Assembly (NCBI GenBank): GCA_964450385.1
Contig: CAYVEC010000002.1
Coordinates: 1 to 64,000, forward strand
Length of the DNA stretch: 64,000 bases
From: JAKLFA01 sp964450385
GTDB taxonomy: Bacteria > Omnitrophota > Gorgyraeia > Zapsychrales > JANLHA01
Reading direction: 5' to 3'
Shown here: in pieces, positions 26,124-35,095 of the stretch
Position numbering within the stretch: position 1 is the stretch's first letter
Layout of the letters: the number at the start of each line of letters is the position of its first letter
Position numbers and translations under genes: made by a program
Notes under the pieces: model-generated
What the model saw: the letters and a program-made list of their open reading frames with translations, nothing else
Databases searched by the model: none
What the model was told of the DNA's origin: nothing

Positions 26124-26573
26124 TTATGATTTCCGGTAATATTTCGTGATCGCCTCTTTAATATCCGCGCCCGTCGCGACAAAGGTCTGAACGCTGCACC
26201 CGGTCAAGGCCTCAACATCCTCAACGGCAGTCATGTTCAACGGATCGGCCATGGCCAAGGTCAGGCTCTTTCCGATCTTATCGATCGGGATCAGACAAAA
26301 CCGGCGGCAGACATCTTCAGGAACCGCGTCGAGAACTTCCTGATCGATCTCATAATTCGCCAAAGGCAAGTAAGGAAAACCATATTGACAGGTCAGGGCC
26401 TGCGCGATATCCTCTTCGGTGGCGAATTTCAGTTCGACGAGGACCTCACCAAAGAGCCCGCCTTTTTCTTTTTGAAAGGCCATGGCCGCGAGAACCTGAT
26501 CCGCGTTGATCACGCCTCGGTCGATGAGGAGCTCGCCCAAATGTTTATTTGACGCCCGCTTTAAATTCTTCAT
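26124..26573 (-). CDS. Stand-alone MshEN/GspE N-terminal domain protein
   Basis: A 149-residue protein made of only the domain that normally forms the N-terminus of PilB/MshE/GspE ATPases. Two tandem motifs are seen: HLGELLIDRGVINADQVLAAM and FGEVLVELKFATEEDIAQAL (key residues L-G-E-x-L in both), then the second half (about 70-149, ending ITKYYRKS) with LTLAMADPLN as in the ATPases. It keeps these residues better than either neighbour ATPase. The ATG at 26573 is chosen because it lies about 25 bases after the predicted start of transcription; the open frame extends further, across the promoter. It is probably a regulatory partner, perhaps a cyclic-di-GMP sensor, of the motors. Confidence 0.82.
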   Translation of the reverse strand: MKNLKRASNKHLGELLIDRGVINADQVLAAMAFQKEKGGLFGEVLVELKFATEEDIAQALTCQYGFPYLPLANYEIDQEVLDAVPEDVCRRFCLIPIDKIGKSLTLAMADPLNMTAVEDVEALTGCSVQTFVATGADIKEAITKYYRKS

Positions 26574-26604
26574 CCATCCCCCGATCACCCAAAATCTTGC
26601 GCTT

Positions 26605-26633
26605 ATTGTACTACAGAACACACCTTCGCTCAA
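26605..26633 (-). promoter_or_regulatory. Promoter of the pilus ATPase operon
   Basis: Minus-strand -35 TTGAGC (26628-26633), 17-base spacer, -10 TACAAT (26605-26610). An inverted repeat TATAGTA/TACTATA (26636-26659) lies directly upstream of the -35 and could be an operator or an A/T-rich activating element. Confidence 0.7.
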
Positions 26634-26661
26634 TTTATAGTATTATTAATGCTACTATATT

Positions 26662-27768
26662 TTAAAAAATGGTCCGGCGCCGACTCAAGCTCAACAGGAG
26701 CCCAATCATCACAACAGAGATCATATAGGATGACCGGCCAAAACTCACGAGCGGCAAAGTCAGCCCCACGACTGGACAGAGCCCCAAGACCATCCCGATA
26801 TTGATAACGACCTGAAGAATAAAAATACCCACGATCCCAACGGCGAGATGGACCCCAAATCGGTCCTGGCTCTCCTCCGCGACCTTGAGACCGCAATACA
26901 TGAGAACCGCATAACACGCCACCACAAAAAGGGTTCCCGCAAGCCCCCACTCCTCGCCAATAACGGAAAAAATAAAATCCGTGTGCCTCTCCGGCAAGAA
27001 ATTCAACTGATTCTGCGTGCCCTCAAGCCATCCCTTCCCGAGCACCCCCCCGGAACCGATCGCGATCTTTGACTGAATGATCGTGTAGCCCGCGCCCAAA
27101 GGATCAATGTTCGGGTTAAGAAAAACAAGGAGCCGGTCGCGCTGATAGGGTTTGAGAATATGCCAGGCAAAAGGCATCAGGCAAAGACAGGCCCCCAAGA
27201 ACCCGCCTAAATATTTATACGACAGCCCGCTGGCAAAGGCCATAATAACGAAGATCCCCAGGAAGAGGAGCGCAGTCCCGAGGTCCGGCTGTTTAAAGAT
27301 GAGCAGCGTCGGAAAAAGAACAAGGATCAGGGGCACTCCGAGATCCATCCAGATATCACCATAGAGGACCTCATCCTTAAAAGCAAATGAGGAACGGCGC
27401 TCAGCAAAATACCTGGCCAGGACAAAGATCACCCCTAGTTTCGCGAATTCCGACGGCTGAAAACTGATCCCGGCGAAAGAGAACCATCGCGTCGCGCCCA
27501 AGGCATGACGGCCCATAAGCAGGACAAGGATCAGGAGGAGGACGATCCCGCCGTAATAACCATACGCGATATCATAACAATGACGATAATCCATGCGGCT
27601 CAAGAGAAACATCACGACGATGCCTGCCACGGCAAAAAAAAGCTGGGCATAAAAGACCTCATTCGACACGCGCACATTCTGATACGAGGCGCTATATAAG
27701 GCCACGAGCCCCGCCGCCATAATGAGGATCGTGCTGACCCAAATGCCTATCGAGAGATAACGATTCAT
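26662..27768 (-). CDS. rodA: Rod-shape SEDS peptidoglycan polymerase RodA
   Basis: Integral membrane glycosyltransferase that polymerises lipid II during elongation with PBP2. The 368-residue protein has about ten membrane helices and SEDS signatures: QPSEFAKL near 108-115, IGSGGVLGKG, and FLPERHTDFIFSVIGEEWG. Near the end LPLVSFGRSS differs from the common (M/V)S(Y/F)GGSS by Arg for Gly. It starts 3 bases after mrdA and ends the mreBCD-mrdA-rodA unit. It is RodA rather than FtsW by context. Confidence 0.95.
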   Translation of the reverse strand: MNRYLSIGIWVSTILIMAAGLVALYSASYQNVRVSNEVFYAQLFFAVAGIVVMFLLSRMDYRHCYDIAYGYYGGIVLLLILVLLMGRHALGATRWFSFAGISFQPSEFAKLGVIFVLARYFAERRSSFAFKDEVLYGDIWMDLGVPLILVLFPTLLIFKQPDLGTALLFLGIFVIMAFASGLSYKYLGGFLGACLCLMPFAWHILKPYQRDRLLVFLNPNIDPLGAGYTIIQSKIAIGSGGVLGKGWLEGTQNQLNFLPERHTDFIFSVIGEEWGLAGTLFVVACYAVLMYCGLKVAEESQDRFGVHLAVGIVGIFILQVVINIGMVLGLCPVVGLTLPLVSFGRSSYMISVVMIGLLLSLSRRRTIF

Positions 27769-27771
27769 CGG

Positions 27772-29487
27772 CTAAAGGACCCCGTTCTTCCTCAGTTCCG
27801 TTAATAAATTCTTCGTCACCCGGACCGCGTAATAACTCGACCCGCCATATTCCAAGAACACGCAGAATGAGACGCGTTTGATGCCTTTCAGATTATATCC
27901 GGCGAACCACGCGTGGCTGTTCTTATTCGGGGCCGTCTGCGCGGTCCCGGTCTTTCCATAGATCTCAAAACCGTCCATGTTCAAGATCCGCGCCGTGCCC
28001 TGCGGGCTCACGATCGCGAACCGGAGTCCCTGATGGATCAAATCAAAGATCTCCGGACCGATCTTAAGCGGCCGGGCGGTTGCTGCCTGGACCACCGGCT
28101 GATCATCGATCGCCCGAATCAGATGCGGCTGGACCATCTGCCCGTTACGGGCCACGATGGCCATGAGCCGCGCCACCTGGATCGGGGTCGTCAAGATATC
28201 TCCCTGGCCGATGGAGAAATTCAACGTATCCCCCTTGAACCATCCGAGATTGTATTTTTTCTTCCGAAAGGCCTTATTCGGGACCTGGCCGTTCTCCTCG
28301 GCCGGAAGATCGATCCGGCTCTTTTCACCAAGCCCGAACAGGCGGGCATATTTATACATGATCTCGGAATCCAAAATCAGTCCCAGATTGTAATAAAACA
28401 CGTTGCACGAGTGGCCCAGAGCCTGAAGGATATTCTGATCGTAATGAACATGGGCGCAGCGAAAACGGCGCCGGCCCAACTGATAAAAGCCCGGACAATG
28501 AAATGTCGTGTGCGGCGTGATCTTCCCCGTGTGCAGCCCGGCGACAGACATGACCGTCTTAAAGACCGAGCCCGGGGGATACTGCCCTTTAATGACACGG
28601 TTCAACATCGGCGCGTTCGCGTTCGTAATGAGGGCCGCCCGCTCTGATCCCCGCCGGTCCTCACTAAAGACATTCGGATCAAACCCCGGCGCACTGATCA
28701 GGCCAAGGACCTCCCCGGTATCGATATCCATCACCACAACCGCGCCGGCCCGGCCCTCGAGGGCCGCATTCGCCGCCTGCTGGATCCGCGTATCGATCGT
28801 GAGATGAATATCACGTCCGCGTTTCGGTTCCCGGATGCCCAACAGTCGGACCTGCTGCCCACGGCTGTTCACCTCGATCTGAAGCCCCCCCTCCTCGGCC
28901 ATCAGATAATGATCATAGTATTCCTCAACGCCGGAATATCCGACGATGCTCTGCTGCGAATAGCCATAGTCTTTCAATTTTTTGACCTTAGCGCTATCGA
29001 TCTTGCCGACATACCCCAAGACATGCCCTCCAATCTCTCCGAAGAGATATGAACGGCGGAACATCTCCTGGATATGGAGCCCCGGGAACCGAAAACGGTT
29101 CTCTTCCAACACCATAGCCGTCTGTTTATCGATATCATCGACGATCACAACCGGAGCGAAGGGCGTCTGTCGGCGCTGCGTGAACTTCTTAACAAGGGCA
29201 TCAGGCGTGGTCTTAAGCACCCGGGCTAAAAAGGCGAACAACTCATCACGGTCTCGGATGTCCTGAGGGACCACCGCGACATTAAACGAGAGACGGTTCC
29301 CGGCGAGAACCTCGCCCTGACGATCAAAGATCCGGCCGCGCTGACCTTCCATGGGAACAACACGAATCCGATTGCTCACGCTCAACTGATAATAGCGCCT
29401 GCCCTGAAAGGCCTGCAGATGAATAAGGGCAGCCGCCAGGATGACAAATAAGACCCAAACGATTATGCGAATAATTTTAATGCGCAT
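27772..29487 (-). CDS. mrdA: Penicillin-binding protein 2
   Basis: Monofunctional class B transpeptidase that cross-links peptidoglycan for RodA. It has an N-terminal membrane anchor (about 5-25), a dimerisation/pedestal domain (about 45-220) and a transpeptidase with the active-site SVFK (Ser307-Lys310), SCN near 355 and KTG in YGKTGTAQ. The length (571 residues) is slightly below E. coli PBP2 (633). The ATG at 29487 is chosen; the frame stays open for 57 more codons, but these overlap mreD and read as low-quality sequence. The start overlaps the mreD end by 25 bases. Confidence 0.94.
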   Translation of the reverse strand: MRIKIIRIIVWVLFVILAAALIHLQAFQGRRYYQLSVSNRIRVVPMEGQRGRIFDRQGEVLAGNRLSFNVAVVPQDIRDRDELFAFLARVLKTTPDALVKKFTQRRQTPFAPVVIVDDIDKQTAMVLEENRFRFPGLHIQEMFRRSYLFGEIGGHVLGYVGKIDSAKVKKLKDYGYSQQSIVGYSGVEEYYDHYLMAEEGGLQIEVNSRGQQVRLLGIREPKRGRDIHLTIDTRIQQAANAALEGRAGAVVVMDIDTGEVLGLISAPGFDPNVFSEDRRGSERAALITNANAPMLNRVIKGQYPPGSVFKTVMSVAGLHTGKITPHTTFHCPGFYQLGRRRFRCAHVHYDQNILQALGHSCNVFYYNLGLILDSEIMYKYARLFGLGEKSRIDLPAEENGQVPNKAFRKKKYNLGWFKGDTLNFSIGQGDILTTPIQVARLMAIVARNGQMVQPHLIRAIDDQPVVQAATARPLKIGPEIFDLIHQGLRFAIVSPQGTARILNMDGFEIYGKTGTAQTAPNKNSHAWFAGYNLKGIKRVSFCVFLEYGGSSYYAVRVTKNLLTELRKNGVL

Positions 29488-29948
29488 TCTTTCAACTTTC
29501 GAAAAACAAATCCTGCCACGACCGTCGTGGCGATCAGCTCCGGCAATAAAATCGAGGATAGAACCTGGCCCCAATCGATCGGCACAAAAAAGGAACGCAC
29601 CGCGCCCTGAAGAATCACATAGAGGATCGTCACGACGAAGACAATAAAGACCCGCCATCCTCCGGAACCGGGGATATAAAAATACATTTTCACGAACGAG
29701 GCAAGGCAGGCGCTCCCCATAAAAACAAAAATATGGAGACCGAAAAGGTCCGCACTAAAACAATCACGGAGCAGACCGGCCCAGAAGGCCGTCAGCATCC
29801 CGTAGCGGATCCCCCGATAAAGATTAAAAAAGACAACCGCCGTGATCAACAGGTTCGGCCTAAACCAGCCGCCGAAACAGTCGATCAGAACCTGCTCAAT
29901 GACAAATAGAGCAACAACGACCAGGGCAATAATCGCAGTATTTCTCAT
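29463..29948 (-). CDS. mreD: Rod-shape-determining protein MreD
   Basis: Small hydrophobic protein of 161 residues with five or six membrane helices, in the mreC-mreD-mrdA position. Members are poorly conserved; support comes from the typical N-terminus, LLITAVVFFNLYRG, the GLLRDCFSADLFGLH stretch (the family's G-x-x-x-D-x-x-S element) and gene order. It works with MreC in the elongasome. Confidence 0.88.
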   Translation of the reverse strand: MRNTAIIALVVVALFVIEQVLIDCFGGWFRPNLLITAVVFFNLYRGIRYGMLTAFWAGLLRDCFSADLFGLHIFVFMGSACLASFVKMYFYIPGSGGWRVFIVFVVTILYVILQGAVRSFFVPIDWGQVLSSILLPELIATTVVAGFVFRKLKECALKLFA

Positions 29949-29968
29949 CCAGCCCTCACATCACAGAT

Positions 29969-30754
29969 TCATTGGCGATGAAGGATCAGCACTTCTTCAA
30001 GCTGAGACACGGCCACGGCAGGTTCAATAAGACAATCAACAGTCAGGCTATTGTTGTCGATCCGGACATCGATGACCTGGCCGATGACCAGCCCCTCAGG
30101 GAATGACGAACTCAGTTTTGACGTGATGACCACGTCCCCGTTCTCAACGTCGGCCTCAGGCGCAAGATAGCGCATCCGGTTCTTGGATTGAAGAGTCCCC
30201 GAGATCAGCCCGACCTCGCGCGACCGCTTCACCGTCCCAACGACGGAGAACCCGGGATCGGTCAGGAGAACGACCTTGGCCTTCGTCTCGCCGACCTCGG
30301 CGACCTTCCCCACCACCCCCAGGGCACTCACGACCGGCATGCCGACATCGACCCCGTCCTGTCGACCGCGGTCAACGACAAGCATCGAATTCCAATTCGT
30401 CGAGTCCCGGCCGACGACATTCGCCGCGATCGATGCGAAGACCTGCCGTCGTTTAAAATCAAGCAGCTGAGCCAGCCGATTATTCTCCCGGACGATCTCA
30501 TCGATGCCGAGGACCCGCTCGGTGAGAAGGGCATACTCCAACTTCAGGTCCTGATAGGCCTGATAGGTCTGATGATAGGTCACGATCTTCTTGACCTCAT
30601 GGAAAATAACCGAAACAACCCGGATTGGGGCGAGCACGGTCTGAACAACGGCAAATTTAAGCGGGACGACAAGAGACGGACGGATAAACAGCAGCAGGAA
30701 CGCCGCGAGAAGGAAAAGAGAATAGGTTATGAATTTCGGATTTCTTCGCGACAC
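29969..30754 (-). CDS. mreC: Rod-shape-determining protein MreC
   Basis: Bitopic elongasome protein that activates PBP2/RodA in the periplasm. An N-terminal helix (about 10-30), a coiled coil (about 60-98) and two beta-barrel domains (about 100-258, with the VGRD...N...VDRG and SSFPEGLVIGQV stretches typical of MreC). The length (261) is normal. The start is GTG with only a weak ribosome-binding site, and the gene follows mreB by 23 bases. Confidence 0.92.
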   Translation of the reverse strand: MSRRNPKFITYSLFLLAAFLLLFIRPSLVVPLKFAVVQTVLAPIRVVSVIFHEVKKIVTYHQTYQAYQDLKLEYALLTERVLGIDEIVRENNRLAQLLDFKRRQVFASIAANVVGRDSTNWNSMLVVDRGRQDGVDVGMPVVSALGVVGKVAEVGETKAKVVLLTDPGFSVVGTVKRSREVGLISGTLQSKNRMRYLAPEADVENGDVVITSKLSSSFPEGLVIGQVIDVRIDNNSLTVDCLIEPAVAVSQLEEVLILHRQ

Positions 30755-30777
30755 ACATTAAAGTCTTCTAAACCGGG

Positions 30778-31854
30778 TTAATTAAAATCTAATTTCGTCG
30801 GAACCACCAATCGCCGACGCAGCCGAAGCGGCATGTTAAGCATCTGGCCTGTCCCCAACACAACCGCGGTCATCGGGTCATCGGCGATATGCACCGGCAG
30901 TCCCGTCTCTTCCGCGATGCGGCGGTCCAGCCCGCGCAGGAGCGCCCCTCCGCCAGCCATCACAACGCCCCGGTCAATAAGGTCCGAGGCGAGTTCCGGC
31001 GGGGTGTTCTCCAGGGTGGCCTTCGAAGCCTCAACGATCGCCTGGACCGGCTCCTGCAGGGCCTCACGGATCTCTTCAGATGTCACGGTAATGGTTTTCG
31101 GTAAACCGGCAATAAGATCTCGCCCCCGCACATCCATGGTGAGCTCTTCCTCAAGCGGATACGCGGACCCGATCCGAATCTTGATCTCCTCAGCGGTCCG
31201 TTCACCGATAAGCAAATTATATGTCTTCTGTAGATAATCAATGATCGCCGCATCCATCTTGTCCCCGGCCACACGGATCGACTTGGCGTAGACGAGTCCA
31301 CCAAGCGAAATAACCGCGTACTCCGTCGTACCACCTCCGATATCAATGATCATGTTTCCGGCCGCCTCTTCAACCGGAAGCCCAACCCCGACGGCCGCGG
31401 CCTTGGGTTCTTCAATCATCTCCACCGAGCGGGCCCCGGCCTGACGGGCTGAATCATGGACCGCGCGTTTCTCGACCTCAGTGATCCCTGACGGAATAGC
31501 AACCACCATCGCAGGACGCATGAGGACCTGGCGTTTATGGACCTTTTTGATGAAATATTTCAACATCGCCTCGGTCACCTCAAAATCCGAAATGACCCCG
31601 TCCTTCATCGGCCGGATCGCCACAATGCTCCCCGGAGTACGTCCCAACATCTTTTTCGCCTCATCGCCCACGGCAACAACACGATTCGTCTCTCGCTCCA
31701 TGGCCACAACAGACGGCTCACACAGTACAACGCCCTCGCCCTTCAGGTACACCAAGGTCGTGCACGTCCCTAGGTCGATCCCCATGTCATTGGAAAATAA
31801 CCCAATGATATAATCGAACAACTGTTTCAAAATTCTAAGAATTTTAGAAACCAT
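30778..31854 (-). CDS. mreB: Rod-shape actin homologue MreB
   Basis: Cytoskeletal ATPase that places the elongation machinery. The 358-residue actin fold shows phosphate-1 DLGTCTTLVY, phosphate-2 IDIGGGTTEYAV, the connect segment EEPKAAAVG and adenosine motif VMAGGGALLRG. The N-terminus starts with a hydrophobic/amphipathic stretch (LRILKQLFDYIIGLF), longer than in E. coli and suited for membrane binding. It heads the mreBCD-mrdA-rodA operon. Confidence 0.97.
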   Translation of the reverse strand: MVSKILRILKQLFDYIIGLFSNDMGIDLGTCTTLVYLKGEGVVLCEPSVVAMERETNRVVAVGDEAKKMLGRTPGSIVAIRPMKDGVISDFEVTEAMLKYFIKKVHKRQVLMRPAMVVAIPSGITEVEKRAVHDSARQAGARSVEMIEEPKAAAVGVGLPVEEAAGNMIIDIGGGTTEYAVISLGGLVYAKSIRVAGDKMDAAIIDYLQKTYNLLIGERTAEEIKIRIGSAYPLEEELTMDVRGRDLIAGLPKTITVTSEEIREALQEPVQAIVEASKATLENTPPELASDLIDRGVVMAGGGALLRGLDRRIAEETGLPVHIADDPMTAVVLGTGQMLNMPLRLRRRLVVPTKLDFN

Positions 31855-31946
31855 ACGTTCCCCTTGGTTGGCTTGGGTTTCCCCCTCTTATATCCTGATA
31901 AGGCGAAACACAATTTTTGGTAAGTTCTTATACTGTAATGATTAGT

Positions 31947-31975
31947 ATATTAAAGGAAAACAAATTTCGAGTCAA
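31947..31975 (-). promoter_or_regulatory. Promoter of the mreBCD-mrdA-rodA operon
   Basis: Minus-strand -35 TTGACT (31970-31975), 17-base spacer, -10 TAATAT (31947-31952). The -35 contains the aroA stop codon, so this promoter begins exactly where the upstream gene ends. The leader to the mreB ATG is about 85 bases. Confidence 0.72.
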
Positions 31976-33294
31976 CGCTTTTTCAATGATTTTCCCGTGC
32001 CGGCACCGGAAAATCCCGATATAGGCGCACCCAATGAGGCAAGGTGCTCAAGAAAATCCGGATAAGACTTGGTGATGCATTCCGTATCCCGAACCGTCAG
32101 ACCCAGTTTCATACCTAACACACAAAAGGCCATGGCCAGACGGTGGTCATGATGGGGATCGAGCTCAATATCACCATGATACTGATCAGGCCTCGGCACC
32201 ACGGTGAGAGAATCCTCGGTCTCATGGATCTCGGCCCCGATCTTTAATAATTCCTGCCGGAGGTCCGAGATCCGATCGGACTCCTTGACGCGCACGTGCC
32301 CGATATCCACAAAACGCGTTCGGCCCTTGGCGAAGAGCGCGGCAACGGTCAGGATCGGAAGCAGGTCCGGGCAGGTCCGCAGGGAAAAGGTCCCGCCTCG
32401 GAGCGGCACAGGTCCAGAGACGACGAGTTTTTTCACAGCCTTTTTGACGACAATCCCCATCCGGGCGGCGATCTCAAGAATGCGGCCGTCGGCCTGGATC
32501 AAGGCATCATCAAAAGCACCCTCTAAGGCCAAAGTCGACTCGGTCAACGCCGCGGCCACAATCCAAAAGGCCGCGAGTCCATAATCCGACGGAACATGGA
32601 AATTTTTTAGTCCTTGAAATCGTTGCCCTCCGGGGATCACGTACGTCCGGGGTCCCTTGCGCTCGATCACAACCCCGGCTCTGGCCAAAACCTGGCAGGT
32701 CATCACAATATAATCGGTCGACACCACCCGCCGGCCAGCCACTCTCACGATGCTGTCTTCGTTCAGCATCGGCAGCGCGATGAGCAGGGCCGAAACGAAT
32801 TGAGAGCTCAATGTTCCATCGATCGTAATCCGGCCCCCGCGGAGCGCCCCGCCGCTAAAAACGATCGGCACACTGTGCCCGGGGCCAGTGCCCACAACAT
32901 CAACCCCCAACGATGTGAGCAGCGTTACAAGATGCTGATTCGGACGGCCCTTCAGCGTCCCCCGGCCAGCCACAACCGTGCGACACCCGGTCAAGGCCAC
33001 AAGCGGCAGGACCATCCTTAAAGCAGTTCCGGATTCGCCGACATGGATCCGACGCGCCGCTGTCAAGGAACGAGCGGCGCGAACACGAACCCCCTTGCCC
33101 TGACAAGAGACCTCTGCGCCGAGCGATTCCGCGACCTTGACCGAGACGAGGGCATCATCACAAGTAGACGGAGAAATAATGCGTGAACACCCGCCGCAGG
33201 CCGCGATCACAAACGCGCGCACCGAATATGATTTTGACGCCGGCAGGGCAATCCTGCCCCTGAGGCGTGCTGTCCTAAAAAGCCGTGTCTTCAT
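31972..33294 (-). CDS. aroA: 3-phosphoshikimate 1-carboxyvinyltransferase (EPSP synthase)
   Basis: Joins PEP to shikimate-3-phosphate in aromatic amino-acid synthesis. The 440-residue protein has SKSYSVRA (20-27), the PEP loop GESGTALRM, a KGRPN variant of the KxRPM stretch, RVKESDR and DHRLAM. The GESGTALR form is less common than GNAGTAxR. The ATG overlaps the stop of the preceding coiled-coil gene (ATGA). cmk, often next to aroA and rpsA, is not here. Confidence 0.95.
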   Translation of the reverse strand: MKTRLFRTARLRGRIALPASKSYSVRAFVIAACGGCSRIISPSTCDDALVSVKVAESLGAEVSCQGKGVRVRAARSLTAARRIHVGESGTALRMVLPLVALTGCRTVVAGRGTLKGRPNQHLVTLLTSLGVDVVGTGPGHSVPIVFSGGALRGGRITIDGTLSSQFVSALLIALPMLNEDSIVRVAGRRVVSTDYIVMTCQVLARAGVVIERKGPRTYVIPGGQRFQGLKNFHVPSDYGLAAFWIVAAALTESTLALEGAFDDALIQADGRILEIAARMGIVVKKAVKKLVVSGPVPLRGGTFSLRTCPDLLPILTVAALFAKGRTRFVDIGHVRVKESDRISDLRQELLKIGAEIHETEDSLTVVPRPDQYHGDIELDPHHDHRLAMAFCVLGMKLGLTVRDTECITKSYPDFLEHLASLGAPISGFSGAGTGKSLKKR

Positions 33295-34079
33295 TGTTCC
33301 TTGATAACGGCAAGATCATCCAGAGAGACCCCCTGGCTCGTCAAGGGCGGGACGAAATCCGCAGCCGCCATGTCCTGCTGCACGCGTGTCACTCGGAGAT
33401 CTCCGATGTATTGATCATCGCGACGAACCTCAAGAAGCATCCCTTCGGTCAACCCGTCCTGCTGGCCCAGGCGGACAATGACAAAATCCGCCTCGTTGTC
33501 GATCGAGACGATCTTTCCCTTGGTGGCAACCCCGGGATTCACCACGATCGTTTCAAGCTGAACCCCACCCCCACCCGTGACGTTTGAGCCGGACGAGCTA
33601 ACAAGAGCCCCCTCGGAGACACGCTTCTCCGCTTCCTGATATCGTGTGATCGCCTCGGCCAGCTGTCGGCGAAGGTCCTGCAGCGACGCCTCATGCTCCT
33701 GTGCATCATCCGCCATCTTCGTCTTTAACTCCTCATGCCGTTTTGTCAATCCGGTCAGCGAGGCCTCGATCTCCTGTTTCTCTTTTTTAAACTCTTCGGC
33801 CAATCCCTCGCGGAGGTCCAGCTCTCCCTCGAGACGTTCAATCTCGGTCTCTGCCTCCTTGAGCTTTTGGTCCAAAAGCTGTTTCTGCCGGCCGGTCTCT
33901 TTGAGGTCATTTTCAACCACGCTATACTGCGACTGAACCTGCGCGAGCGCCGCCTCGAGCTCCTCGATCCGGCGCGCCTCTTCGAAATAAAAGAAAACAG
34001 CGATCGCGGCGACGGAAACAAGCAAAATAAAGATCACCACCAAAAAAACCGTCAATGTCTTCCCTGATCGTTTGCTCAT
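33291..34079 (-). CDS. Membrane-anchored coiled-coil protein, unknown
   Basis: A 262-residue protein not assigned to a family. The N-terminal basic segment MSKRSGKT is followed by one membrane helix (about 9-32), a long coiled coil (about 35-165) and a small beta domain (about 185-262). That domain begins after a Ser/Gly linker and contains VVNPGVATKGKIVSID and VRLGQQDGLTEGMLLEVRR, which resembles the OB/beta-barrel parts of MreC-like or FlgA-like periplasmic proteins. The ATG at 34079 has GGGGGGA upstream. It is translationally coupled to aroA and lies next to the mre genes, so a cell-envelope role is a guess. Confidence 0.7.
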   Translation of the reverse strand: MSKRSGKTLTVFLVVIFILLVSVAAIAVFFYFEEARRIEELEAALAQVQSQYSVVENDLKETGRQKQLLDQKLKEAETEIERLEGELDLREGLAEEFKKEKQEIEASLTGLTKRHEELKTKMADDAQEHEASLQDLRRQLAEAITRYQEAEKRVSEGALVSSSGSNVTGGGGVQLETIVVNPGVATKGKIVSIDNEADFVIVRLGQQDGLTEGMLLEVRRDDQYIGDLRVTRVQQDMAAADFVPPLTSQGVSLDDLAVIKEQ

Positions 34080-34113
34080 GGTCCCCCCTGTGCCAAAAAA
34101 ATCTTTTGTCTTT

Positions 34114-34141
34114 ATTATAAATTCCCTCATGGTCAAGTAAA
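34114..34141 (-). promoter_or_regulatory. Probable promoter of the coiled-coil/aroA unit
   Basis: Minus-strand -10 TATAAT (34114-34119), 16-base spacer, -35 TTTACT (34136-34141). It fits the gap after rluD. Confidence 0.5.
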
Positions 34142-34156
34142 GGACTAAAGGGGAAA

Positions 34157-35095
34157 TTATTCGCGCCCTGATTTCGACCCTGGACGAAAATCAAGAAATT
34201 CTTGAGGAACAGGCGTTGAGATCTCCATCCACCAGCGGTGGACAGGATGCCAAAAACCGATCGACTGGGCATGAAGGGCGAGCCGTCCAAACGACCGGCG
34301 GTCCCCGTATTTATCATCCCCGAGGATCGGATGCCCTAAATATTTCATGTGCACGCGCAGCTGATGTGTTCGGCCTGTCTTCGGAAATAGTCCAACGAGG
34401 GTCGCGGCCCCGGAATCAAGACGCCGAATCACCCGATAGACCGTCTCCGCCTCGCGGCCGTCCTCATCATCCTCGTCCGCGACGCTCTTGCGGTCAAAAT
34501 AGACCGGATGCTGGCCGAGAGGCGCCGTGATGACCCCTTCGTCAAACTCGATCTTCCCCTTGACCCAGGCGATATATTTTTTCTGGACGCGGTGATGCTC
34601 AAACTGCCGCGCCAGCTGCTCGTGGGCCTCATTATCCTTCACCACCAAGATCACCCCCGACGTCTCTCGATCGAGCCGATGCACGATGCCAGGCCGATTC
34701 TCATCATTCACCGTTGACAATGTGGGGCAATGATGAAGAACGGCGTTCACCAAGGTACCGGTCAACGCCCCGTGGGCCGAATGAGTGAGCATCCCGGCCG
34801 GTTTCTCGATCGCGAGAAGCGACGCGTCCTCATAAAGGATCGTGAGCGGAACATCTTCGGCCTCGAGCCGCGCCGCGTCGGCCTGCGGCTCAATATGAAC
34901 GGCGACGGTCTCCCCCTGTCCCAGGCGGTGGTTCGCTCTCGTCGGATGGCCGTTCACCAGGACCGCCCCCTGCTCGATCAGGCGCTGGGCCGCCGTGCGT
35001 GACGGGATATACCCCGTCTGCTGAGCCAGAAAGACATCGATCCTGACCCCGGCAGAGACCTCATCAATGATAAACGATAATTCAGACACGCTCAT
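34157..35095 (-). CDS. rluD: RluA/RluD family 23S rRNA pseudouridine synthase
   Basis: Converts specific uridines in 23S rRNA (RluD: helix 69) to pseudouridine. An N-terminal S4 domain (about 10-65, IPSRTAAQRLIEQGAVLVNG) is followed by the synthase domain with the catalytic aspartate in HRLDRETSG and the downstream GRTHQLRVHMKYLGHPILGD. The ATG at 35095 is chosen (GGAG just before it); it overlaps the lgt end by 14 bases. The exact target site among RluA-family members is not certain. The gene is last in the yggS-to-rluD unit. Confidence 0.92.
   Translation of the reverse strand: MSVSELSFIIDEVSAGVRIDVFLAQQTGYIPSRTAAQRLIEQGAVLVNGHPTRANHRLGQGETVAVHIEPQADAARLEAEDVPLTILYEDASLLAIEKPAGMLTHSAHGALTGTLVNAVLHHCPTLSTVNDENRPGIVHRLDRETSGVILVVKDNEAHEQLARQFEHHRVQKKYIAWVKGKIEFDEGVITAPLGQHPVYFDRKSVADEDDEDGREAETVYRVIRRLDSGAATLVGLFPKTGRTHQLRVHMKYLGHPILGDDKYGDRRSFGRLALHAQSIGFWHPVHRWWMEISTPVPQEFLDFRPGSKSGRE

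Noticed and set aside
29488..29658. 57-codon N-terminal extension of PBP2
   Set aside because: It overlaps mreD in another frame and would put a Cys/Arg-rich tail before a normal membrane anchor; the ATG at 29487 gives a standard PBP2.
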